The notes under the pieces are model-generated. The model saw nothing but the letters and a program-made list of their open reading frames with translations. It had not been told where the DNA came from and did no database searches. This document shows, in pieces, positions 55,203-64,000 of a stretch of DNA of 64,000 bases. This DNA comes from Apiotrichum sp. Y4204 (Eukaryota; Basidiomycota; Tremellomycetes; Trichosporonales; Trichosporonaceae): NCBI GenBank assembly GCA_025531455.1, contig JAMYHL010000003.1:992001-1056000 (forward strand), written 5' to 3'. The translations under genes and the position numbers were made by a program. Numbering within the stretch: the stretch's first letter is position 1; every line of letters starts with the position of its first letter.

Positions 55203-57146
55203 ATGACCAACGACTCCAAGGTCCTCGCGTCCGGCTCGTTCCGCCTCGGCAACGGCAAGGACGCGAGCATCCCCATCGGCATGTTCATCAACAACGAGTT
55301 TGTCGAAAGCGCGTCGGGCAAGCGTCTGGATGTGTACAACCCCGCCAACGGCCAGGTCATTGGCCAGGTCGCGGAGGGCGACGCCGTCGACGTCGAGAAG
55401 GCTGTCAAGGCTGCGCGCGCGGCGTACGAGAAGGACAACCGCGCCTGGGGATTCATGATGCACGAGCAGCGCGCCCAGCTCCTTAACCGCCTTGCCGACA
55501 TTATCGACAAGAACAGGGAGGAGCTTGCGGCCATCGAGGCCACCGACGTCGGAAAGCTCTACCGCGATGCCCTGGGCAAGGACATTGTCGGTGTCGCCAA
55601 GACTATCCGCTACTACGCCGGCTACTGCGACAAGCTCAACGGCCAGTAAGTGCTAATACAGCTGCCTCACCGGGAAGTTGCTCACCTGTGCAGCACCTAT
55701 AACGGCCTCGCCGGCGTCCACGCCTACACCAAGCTTGAGCCTATCGGCGTTGTCGGCCAGATCATCCCGTGAGTGCTGGAGAAATGAGGAAGTGGTTGAG
55801 AGTCTGGACGGTTGGAGTTGTAGAGCGATCATACCCTCCCCAGGAGGACGGATGACCCGCTCCTCATGTCTGATCCGTGATTCCCGTGCATGTCGCTAAC
55901 GGTAGGTGGAACTTCCCCGCGTCGATGCTCGCCTGGAAGATCGCGCCTGCTCTCGCTACCGGCTGCACCATTGTGCTCAAGTCGGCCGAGTCCACCCCGC
56001 TCTCCGCCCTCAAGATCATGGAGTACATCGTCGAGGCTGGCTTCCCTCCGGGAGTCATCAACCTCATCACTGGTCTCGGCCACACCGTCGGCCAGGCGAT
56101 CGTGAGTTACTTCGAACGGAGAGGGAGAGGTGGGGCCGTCGACCTCTCCGAGGTCGCACGCCAGTCCCATCCCTTGTCCTTGATTGATCATTGTGCTGTA
56201 CTAATCCTCCCAGGCCGACCACATGGACGTCGACAAGGTCGCTTTCACCGGCTCGGGTGTCGTCGGCCGCAAGATCCTCGAGGCCTCGGCCAAGTCCAAC
56301 CTCAAGAAGGTCACTCTTGAGCTTGGCGGCAAGAGCCCAAACATCATCTGTGAGTGCACGAGCGAGCATGCTGCCGGGGTCTTCTCCTAACGCCCAGTCG
56401 ACGACGTCAAGTCTGTTAGGGATGCCGCTGAGTGGGCTGTCTTCGCTATCGAGATGAACGTTGGCCAGGTCTGCGTTGCTGGCTCGCGTATTCTTGTCCA
56501 GGAGGGCATCGCCGACGAGTTCACCAAGGAGTTCACCAAGCTCATGTCGGAGATCAAGGTCGGCGACCCCTTCGACCCTTCCTCGACCCAGGGCCCGCTC
56601 AACTCTGCGCTCCACTTTGACCGTGTGCGCGGGTGGGTCAAGACCGCTTGTGACGAGGGCGCCACCCTCGCCCTCGGCGGCAAGGACATGCAGTCCGAGT
56701 GCAACGGCGGCTACTTCATTTCGCCGACGGTCTTCACCAACGTCGCCAAGGACCACAAGATCCTCGCCAACGAGGTCTTTGGTCCCGTTGTCTCTATCCA
56801 GACTTTCAAGGACGAGGCCGAGGCCATCGAGGAGGCCAACCGTACCTCGTACGGTCTTGCCGCCGCCGTCTTCTCCACCAACCAGGAGCGCATCCTTCGT
56901 ATGAACCAGGCCATCCGTGCTGGTACCGGTGAGTGACATGGGCCCCAGCATTTTGCAGCACCGTCTCCTAACATCCCAGTCTGGAACAACCTCTACGGTT
57001 TCGCATCGCACGCCATCCCCTTCGGCGGCTACAAGCAGTCGGGCATGGGCCGCGAGAACGGCGAGGCCGCGCTGTACAACTACATGGAGACCAAGGCCGT
57101 CATGTCCAACATGGGCTACATCCGCTCGCCCATGCACTCGTCGTAA
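55203..57146 (+). CDS. NAD(P)-dependent aldehyde dehydrogenase (ALDH superfamily)
   Basis: Oxidises aldehydes to acids, most likely acetaldehyde or related aliphatic substrates, in cytosol or mitochondria. Six exons (55203-55645, 55694-55768, 55906-56101, 56214-56349, 56398-56928, 56980-57146) join to 515 aa, the usual length. Key motifs: [20 protein letters not shown], the cofactor loop [11 protein letters not shown], the general-base Glu in [13 protein letters not shown], the catalytic Cys in [23 protein letters not shown], and the closing [16 protein letters not shown]. The window around the Cys reads GQVCVAGSR where many ALDHs have GQCCCAGSR; only the central Cys is essential. Introns are larger here (48-137 bp). 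No mitochondrial presequence is obvious. A GTAAGT overlaps the stop codon, but I see no convincing extra 3' exon. Confidence 0.95.
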
Positions 57147-57908
57147 GTGTGGCGACGTTGGGGCGGCGGCGCAGACCCCGAGAGGCGGCAAGTCACACGA
57201 GAGTGCAAGACCTCTACGGGACGGATCGCAAAAGGGACGCGGTTGATACGATCAAGTGGCTGAGTGAGCAGGTCAACACCGGCACCCAAGTCACGTTTGT
57301 AGTGGAGACGCAGGCAGTTTGGCAGTATGTAGTATGCAGTAAATATCGGTTACAACCTGAAGACCTTTGGAAGTGAGCTTCAGAATTGTTCCGGGATTAA
57401 CCCGGACACCTTCGACATGTTCAACGCGCCAGCGAGTTGACAAGGGGTTAAGGTGCTCAGACACGGTGCTTCTTTGGCGGCATCGCGCTGTTCGCCAGCC
57501 TCCTCGCGGCATTTCGCCGCGCCGCCCGCGTCGAAGGTGACTGAACTGGTTTAGCGGTAATAACCTCGGCCTCCAGGGTTCGGAGTACAACAGGAATCGG
57601 AGGAAATCACTTGTTTGGCGGAGGAGCCTGTTTTGGTCGATCAGAACGATCCGCTGAGTCGGTTGGGGGAGTTCCGTTCCAGCGGAGAGCACAGCACGGG
57701 TGGTGGAGAGCACGTCCCGATGGTTTGTCTAGTGGCAGCAGGGTCAAGTTAGGGCTCAGTATGTATCACACACACAGAAGAAATGGCATTATAATGGCTG
57801 TTGGGTAGGGAATATGGACTAATATTTGCGAGACTTTCTCGAGTTGTGACAACAACAATGATTGTGTATGTACATCCCGTGCTAGATTGACGGCACCGAC
57901 TGGAACGC
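57147..57908. other. convergent 3' intergenic region
   Basis: 760 bp between the ALDH stop (+) and the stop of the membrane protein (-). No protein-like frame was found. It contains a 206 bp interval (57387-57592) with LTR-like ends and a hairpin-like CCGGGATTAACCCGG. A tRNA-like fragment (GGTTTAGCGGTAATAACC) was examined and rejected. Confidence 0.45.
57387..57592. mobile_element. candidate short solo LTR (unconfirmed)
   Basis: The interval begins TGTTCCGGGATTAACCCGG, which forms a near-perfect inverted repeat at its very start, and ends GAGTACAACA. Flanks are AGAAT (57382-57386) and GGAAT (57593-57597), a 4-of-5 match that could be a decayed target-site duplication. It does not resemble the other candidate at 26323. 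No coding remains of a retroelement are present. Confidence 0.2.
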
Positions 57909-59318
57909 TCAGTTTCGCCTCTGTTCCTGCCAGGCCGGGTCGTACAGCGGGGGCAGCAGCTCGTCCTCGACCTCGGTGCCTGTTGGGTCGGCGACAGACT
58001 CCGGGGCGGACACGGGGTGATCGGAGGGTGCGTGCGATGACTCTATCGTGCTTTCGGTCAAGTCGTTGAAAGGAGAGCCGGCCTGTGAAGCAGAGTTCCA
58101 GGTAGTGGTGGTCGTTGGGTACGTGCTCGCTGGTGTTGTGAAGCTCCCGCTATCCCAGTAATGAGTGTCGCGTACCGGAACATCTTCATCAAAGCCTGTT
58201 GGAACGTCACGGGCAGCGTTCTGTCGGCGACGTCGGCGGAGGAAGAAGAGTACAGCTCCCACAAGTGCGAGCAAGGCGATAATCCCAACCACGATTCCAC
58301 CTATCGCACCAGGAGAGATGCCGGATGTCGATTTGTTGCTGCTCCCATCCACGTTGGGAGTTGCGGAGCCAAGAGTTGCAGTATCGGTGGGAGGTAAGGG
58401 GGCATCGTCGACAGTCGGGGTAGATGTTGTCGGCAGAGGAGTGGTAGTCGTGTTGGCTGATATCAGAAGGGTAGTAGCGGAAGTGGCGGTGAAAGAGCTC
58501 GTGCTCAATGACGTGTTGAGTGGCACGTTCTGAGTGGTTGAGCTCGATGGTGACTCCGGCCATGACGAGGTTGGCGAAGATGACGGTTGTGGGTCCTGTT
58601 GAGTCGACGATTGCGTCTCTGGTGGTGGCGTGTCGGTCGCCGATTGACTTGCGCTTGATGGTGCACTGTTCTCGGCTGGCTTGGGGTCCTCACCGCCGCA
58701 CCCATTCGTAACCGTAATGGGGTCGCCCTGGATCTGGGACGTAAACCACTGGTCGCCCGTCTTGAGCTGGCTCATCCGTCCCGCCCATCCTGTTGTGATC
58801 GCAAACTGCACTTGATCGCCAGGCGTGACATCCGCCACGTTCCATGTGTAGTTGGTCTGTGGCTGCGGCCGTTGTTCGTAGTACTCTAGTCTGTCCTCAT
58901 AATGATTAATCACGGACCGGCTACTCCCGCGAACGCGATAGATTTGACTGTGGTGGTGAGCTTCGAGCTGCTACAGCATCCTTTATCTCGTCTGACTTCG
59001 CCTGCGCAGCTAGACCTACATTTCGAGCCTCATGTGAGACCATGACCACATCCATCTGGCAGAGGAGCACGTCGAGATGGTAGAAGGCGCTTCGGTGAAG
59101 AACAGGGGCGGATTGCCTGGGGCATTTTCACTCATGTCTTTGGCGGCGTTTGCTGTTGATCGTGCAGAGCAGTTAAGAGGTGCGGTCAACTGTGGCTCGC
59201 CCGAAGAAGTGAAGGTGAACCCAGTGAACGTTTGTGAATTCAGAAGAGATGAAGATAACAGGAGCAGGAGCTGATGAAAGTGAGCACGGAGAAGATCAGC
59301 TACACGCGGCCAATCCAT
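57909..59318 (-). CDS. single-pass membrane protein with Ser/Thr-rich ectodomain (sensor-like)
   Basis: The main exon (58967-57909) encodes about 350 residues: a short folded region (TNYTWNVADVTPGDQVQFAI, then PITVTNGCGG); about 110 residues of Ser/Thr/Pro; one membrane span (GAIGGIVVGIIALLALVGAV); a basic stop-transfer RRRRRQ; and an acidic Ser/Thr-rich cytoplasmic tail. An upstream frame starting at 59318 offers a signal-peptide-like segment (QLLLLLSSSLLNSQTFTGF). A model with exons from 59318, 59116-59020 and 58967-57909 keeps phase, but the first donor (GTTGAC) is weak. The layout resembles wall-stress sensors or Mid2/Skg6-like proteins, without detectable homology. It is divergent from the gene at 60192, which has the same architecture. 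Confidence 0.68.
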
Positions 59319-60191
59319 AATCTGCCATCCGCAGCCGAGTGCCGACTTTCCAAGCTGTGAGTAGAGAATGGGGTAATAACGTTGCGGATTAAGAAACTAT
59401 CCTGCCTCCCAGTGGATCATCGCCACCATTCTGCATGGGCCAAGGGTGGACATTAGCTCTGCAGACAGCTGAGCAGGTAAAGCAACAGTTCCTGCGGGCC
59501 GCCAGGAGATGCACCGCCTGGAGATCTGGCGAGGGCGTGGAATCCCGTCCCTATCAGGTTGTAGAACGCTACCAGCCCTGTAAGGCAGCTTGAGGCGACT
59601 TGTCTGGTAGTGAGCAATTGAACAACCCTCGATCTCTCCGGGACGCTGACCTGCATGTGTGGTACAGGAACAGCTCCTCTCCTTTACGTTACCAGAACTA
59701 TCACACGCGCCTTGTGGTGGTCTGTACACCACACGATGCAGCATGCGGATGCGGAGACATCTCGGCAGCGAGCAATCGTGGATCTGTCGGCATCGCCATG
59801 GATTCCCCTAGTTACCTGATGAGTCAGGCACGGTTAGGAACCCGCTGTTTCACGTTTGACCCATACACGCGCCCATCGCGATGGCATTGCATCGCATCGC
59901 ATCGCATCGCCATCGCGCGCGTCCTGCGCGATACTTACTGTTTCGCCAAATTGTACAAGTGCCGTCCACTGGCCACGGGCCCAAGCCGTCCGCAATTGAC
60001 CCTTCATGCCACCACTCTGTTGCGTCGTATCATCCTGAACCGACTGAACCTCCAGCTCGGAACCCATGATTTGACATGTCAAGACGGTGCAAGAAGCTGC
60101 AACTGCACCCATCTCAACGACGAACAACCACAAATCAAACTACGAACATCACACGAGCAGACGATAGTCACCTATCGTTCTTTCGCCCACA
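59319..60191. promoter_or_regulatory. divergent promoter region between two membrane-protein genes
   Basis: 870 bp without a protein-like frame. It contains a GCATC pentanucleotide microsatellite (59889-59910). A long frame overlapping the start of the right-hand gene is out of its frame and looks fortuitous. Confidence 0.45.
59889..59910. repeat. GCATC pentanucleotide microsatellite
   Basis: Four perfect GCATC units followed by partial ones (GCATCGCATCGCATCGCATC). Confidence 0.9.
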
Positions 60192-61400
60192 ATGTCTTGG
60201 GCCCCAAACGTCCAGTGGACGGTACCGGCACATGTCTGCGAGCGGGGGAAGAGCTACTGGCAATTCGATAATGCTGACTTGCCCCTCGACTTACGGTAAG
60301 TCGGCCGTTGGTTCTCCACTGACCTTTAAAGGAGCCTGAGGACAAAGACATATGCCAAAATCAACGAGTGGAAACTGCCATACGGATCGGATCCGTCCAA
60401 CGGGTACACCTCCAACTCGTGGGTGTTCGACACTGAGGCAGCAGACCCAGACACGAACGGCACGATGAGGGCCGGTGATCTAGTATTCCTCACAATCCAA
60501 GGTGCATTAAACAAGGGAGCGTACCCGCCATTATCAGTTTCGTCACCTGCTGTTCCAGTTATCGCGGGTCAGTGCGATACAGGATTTCCAGGAGGGGACA
60601 ATGCCCCGCCTGCAGCCGCGCAATCGCCTTCATCCCAACCCGAACCCCAGTCCCAGTCGCCAGAGTCCGCCGCACCTACGTCTTCTTCTCCGCCTCTGTC
60701 GTCGTCATCAGAGCAATCGCGACCGTCGTCTGGAACGGAATCCTCTTACGCGACTCTTGCAAACCCATCATCCCTGTCATCCGCAGCTACCTCAACATCG
60801 TCAACCCCTGGGTCCTCTTTGAACTATAACGGCACAACCTTGAACACTGTCCCGACATTGCCATTCAGCAAGTCTATCACAACAGGATCCACGACGGGAA
60901 CAGCTAGACCAAGTGATTCCAACGTGGCTCCACACTCCGGCTCTCAAGCAGCGTCCCCATCTACCGGAGCCATTGCTGGAATCGTCGTCGGCGCAGTGGT
61001 GGGCCTCATACTTGTTGCCCTTCTCATACTGCTCTGCATCCGGCGCCGCAGGTCCAGAAACGAAGACTTCGAACCAGCAGATGAGAATGGCGATGAGAAC
61101 GGCCTCCTTTCGCCCAGCTGGCCATCTTATCAAGTCACCCCGTTCATACCTGCAGGAGCAAAATCTCGTCAGCAAGGCGAGAAGTCCGGACGGACATCAC
61201 CCGACTCGCCCAATCTTTCTCAAACCTCATACACTGCCATCTCCGACCCTCAAAAAGACTTGCCTTCATCTTCATCGTCGCCCCGCCCCGAGCGCGAACC
61301 CGAGCGGCCCACCCCACGACGCGGTCTCCGCCACGATGTCGACGCTGGCCGCCTTTCCGTCCTCGAACCGCCCGATTATGGAGGCGAAGCACCCTCCTAG
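60192..61400 (+). CDS. single-pass membrane protein with Ser/Thr-rich ectodomain (sensor-like)
   Basis: Two exons (60192-60295, 60332-61400) give about 390 aa. The N-terminal 110 residues look folded (VQWTVPAHVCERGKSYWQFD, INEWKLPYGSDPSNG, DLVFLTIQGAL), with paired cysteines. About 110 Ser/Thr/Pro-rich residues follow, then one membrane span (GAIAGIVVGAVVGLILVALL) with a basic stop-transfer CIRRRRSR, and a charged, Ser/Pro-rich cytoplasmic tail ending in EPPDYGGEAPS. No signal peptide is visible at the chosen ATG, so a 5' exon may be missing. The architecture and the GAI(A/G)GIVVG membrane start match the divergent neighbour at 57909-59318, suggesting an old duplication; the ectodomains differ strongly. 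Confidence 0.78.
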
Positions 61401-61819
61401 TTCACACACATACACGGTTATTAGCATGACACATTTTGGTTCTATCGCTGAGCGACAAGCTTTTAGGCTGCGATCTGTCCGTTTGGCTGCCAGTTGACGG
61501 TTGTCCTACTTGTAAACTACGCTATACCTGTACACTACTACTACATTGCGTGCATAGTACTGTACATTCCACAAATCTGTGCCATATACCCTCAGCTGCA
61601 TGAGACTCTGGAGTCCGCCTGGTGCCTGAAGTCTTCCATCTGTTGAATCACCTGACCGTCGGCGCGTCGGAGCCGAATGTGATGGCATGACTTGAGCGCA
61701 GCGGTGAACAGCACCATTACAGACACTCATAAGCACGATACAGCAAGACATTCATTTATTCACTAATACAAAACAACCCAAACACCATCTACAACTGCAT
61801 ACTCGGTAACCATTCCGAT
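61401..61819. other. intergenic region
   Basis: About 420 bp between two plus-strand genes. It should hold the terminator of the membrane-protein gene and the promoter of the F-box-like gene. An A-rich stretch (TACAAAACAACCCAAACACC at 61767-61786) precedes the start codon, as in a yeast-like leader. Confidence 0.5.
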
Positions 61820-63838
61820 ATGGTAGCCCCTGCAACTGTCTTCCAGGGTGATGGCGACTATTCCACCATCCTAGAGCGCATCCTCACGTTATTGCCATGG
61901 CAAGACCTTTTAAGAGCCAGTGAAGTATGTTTCGTGGAACTTTTACAGCCCGTTGAGGACCTCACTTACCCTCAGGTTTGCACGCATCTCAACACGCTGG
62001 TCACTCGGTCATCGCGGCTCCAACTCATTCTCGCATGCGGATACTACGACGTCCCTGACTGTTCAAGCTTGCAGTTGAAGGTACTGTCGCTATCCGCCCG
62101 CCTAGAGCGTTTCAAGGACATTCAAGCGCGGTGGGCAACATTGTCCCCCAAGCGCGTCGACTTTCTCCATGTTGACCCACTTGACAGCTACCACGTCTCC
62201 CAGGGCATCCTTGCGGTGGCACACGACAAGGTGCTGGAATTGGGTGAGGACCAGTGGGAGCCGAGCCGGGCAAGTGGATGGACCGTGTATGACCTCTTGG
62301 ATCTCCGCAACACCGACATTTCCGCTGCTCCGAGGCAAAGTTTCTGTCCGGACTATGACATTGAGAGCATCGCAATCTGCCGCGCGGACAACGTCATGGC
62401 TGCTGTTCGATACGAGCCCTGGGAAGCGGCACCACTGGCAGAGGAAGCTGGTAATCATCGCAGCGTTTACTTCTATCTTCTGGACACGACGGCCGCGGTG
62501 AATTCGACTGCCTGTCACAGTGCAACGCCTGTTCCGCACCCAGAGGCTGCTCATGGAGGTGTGATGCGCATCCCAGTGGCCGCGTCCTACGATGGTCTTT
62601 GGGAGTTCTCTCTCATGCCAGAGATAGTGTACGTTGCAAGCTACCACATGTGTGTAGCCTACAACTGGAAGAGCGGTGAACAGAGTATGGTATGTACATT
62701 AGTCTCTTCAAGACATCGCTTTCTGACATCAGGCAATTATGTTTGACAAGTATGGATTTAGAGATTGGGCGGTACTTGTCTCTCCAACTTCAATGTTCTG
62801 TGGGAGTGGATACGACAGAAAGTACGGGGAAGACCAAGTGTGTCAATGGCATTCACCGGAACAGCAGCTGGCTTTGGCGTTCGTTAACGTCGCGGACGCC
62901 AACCAAGCGCCTTCTCAACAGCAAACCCGATCTGGCGCTCTTGTCGCATCTGGAGCATCGTCAGAGTCCCGACATCTGCTTTTCCCTCAGATCACCCACC
63001 CAATCACCGGAGAGTTCCTGTACTTTGATCGACGACCTTCCGGTCAGCTTGAAAGCGGTGGAAAAGTCCTTTGCGTCTCCAGCACAGACATAGGACCTCT
63101 GGACACTGAAACTCGATTTCCTGATGATGACTCCGACTCCGATACGGATGATCTGGGCCACGACCAGGGTGCTGTTCCCCTGCAAACAAATACCATGGGA
63201 CGGCAATGTTATTCTGTCGTCTTTCCTGCCCGTGAACTAGTCGCCCGACTTACCGAGACAGCGTCCGAGGACAATCTTACCCTCGATCAGTGCACCGACA
63301 TTGCCGACCTTGAATTCTACACCGACTCGGCCGCCACCTTCGCAGTTGACAATTGGACCATGTTGAGTCTCGAACTCAACCGGAGAGATGTGGTGGAAAG
63401 GGTCGGATGGTCACAGGCAACGCTTCGACTCGCCAACTATCGTTTCAAGCATTCCGGCGACGACCTGCGACACCGACATCCATTTGGGTACCGACACGCT
63501 GACCGACCCTCAACGGCCTTGCCAGTGACGGAGCAACCGGTCGAGTACGGCAACGACGACACCCTGTGCTCCTTGTCGGCACCATGGGACTGGGGTCACG
63601 ATTTGGACTCTTGGGTTGAATCAGACCTGTTTGACCTTGGGAATGGTCGCAAATGGAGGTCGCAGAGGCGTGGACGTCCCGGTGTCGCCTGCAACCTTGC
63701 ATGTGCTGAATCCGTGGGGCAGCCCATGAGCGTAAGGACAGATGCCGAAAGAGCTTACATCCGAACGGTGAGCAGCTGCCTTTCAAATCCATCTGGCTGA
63801 CTGTGCAGGGAAACGGTTTGCTAATTTTGGCATTTTAA
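61820..63838 (+). CDS. F-box-like protein of unknown specificity
   Basis: Three exons (61820-62689, 62733-63767, 63809-63838) join in frame to about 644 aa. The last adds only ten residues (GNGLLILAF after a 41 bp intron); without it the frame stops inside the intron. Residues about 13-45 (DYSTILERILTLLPWQDLLR ... ASEVC) resemble an F-box. Short hydrophobic strand motifs then suggest a beta-propeller or similar substrate-binding domain (VASYHMCVAYNWKSGEQSM, VCQWHSPEQQLALAFVNVAD). An acidic DDDSDSDTDD segment lies near residue 430. No WD40 or LRR signature is clear. Large families of such proteins exist in basidiomycetes and are presumed SCF adaptors. Codon usage is less GC-biased than in the housekeeping genes. 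Confidence 0.78.
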
Positions 63839-64000
63839 CAGATCCACAGATTTGGGCAATGGACAGACGTAGTCTTGTGGCGACGCGATGTAACTCATTG
63901 TCAAAGAAACCACTGATGCTTCATGTGGTGAGAACGCCGGCTGATTGTGGAGGCTAAAGTGATACGGTGGGGCACTCGCACCAATGTCAAGGATGGCCCC
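63839..64000. other. 3' flank at window edge
   Basis: The last 160 bp show no recognisable feature. Confidence 0.4.

Noticed and set aside
57144..57160. extra 3' exon of ALDH via GTAAGTG overlapping the stop
   Set aside because: The ALDH family ends at this point and no downstream acceptor adds conserved sequence.
57540..57612. tRNA-like segment (GGTTTAGCGGTAATAACC then GGTTCGGAG)
   Set aside because: The D-arm-like string is present, but the anticodon stem, T-loop consensus GGTTCGANNCC and acceptor stem do not pair on either strand.

Overview
This window is a GC-rich fungal nuclear sequence. It contains about 22 protein genes, most split by many very short introns (34-60 bp). Donors are GTRNGN, acceptors are YAG, and a CTRAY-like branch point lies close to the 3' end. 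This architecture, a UreG urease chaperone with a histidine-rich N-terminus, a Cryptococcus-type CPL1-like cysteine domain and an ABCA-type transporter together suggest a basidiomycetous yeast of the Tremellomycetes, possibly Trichosporonales. The taxonomic call is inference; I saw no rRNA or other marker.

Layout. 1-654 is the 3' end of an unknown gene, followed by 4.7 kb with no convincing gene. 5.3-6.9 kb (-) is a GPI-anchored pepsin-like protease. 8.3-20.7 kb is a dense housekeeping block: ATG6/VPS30 (-), SWD3/WDR5 (+), a Pom34-like membrane protein (-), MTC5/WDR59 (+) and CDC4 (-). Three of these are WD40 scaffold proteins belonging to unrelated complexes (COMPASS, SEA/GATOR2, SCF). 22-25.4 kb holds UreG (-) and the eEF1A methyltransferase EFM5 (+), divergently arranged. 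After a gene-poor stretch with a possible solo LTR comes a Zn2Cys6 transcription factor (27-29 kb).

30.4-37.5 kb encodes secreted or surface proteins: a ricin-B-type lectin, a single-pass membrane glycoprotein, and a pepsin-fold protein that has lost a catalytic Asp and carries a C-terminal CPL1-like cysteine domain. 38-40.8 kb (-) is a probable fusion of an F-box-like region, an acidic linker and a 2-oxoglutarate/Fe(II) oxygenase. 42-47.4 kb is a full-length ABCA-type transporter with 16 introns. It is followed by a metallophosphoesterase (-) and a very acidic unknown protein (+).

52.7-57.1 kb has a secreted alginate-lyase-family polysaccharide lyase and an aldehyde dehydrogenase. 57.9-61.4 kb has two divergent single-pass membrane proteins with Ser/Thr-rich ectodomains. 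61.8-63.8 kb encodes an F-box-like protein. I found no tRNA, rRNA, CRISPR array or intact transposon. Genes were modelled by reading splice sites by eye. Where exon phases close exactly on a known protein family the model is strong; 5' ends are less certain.
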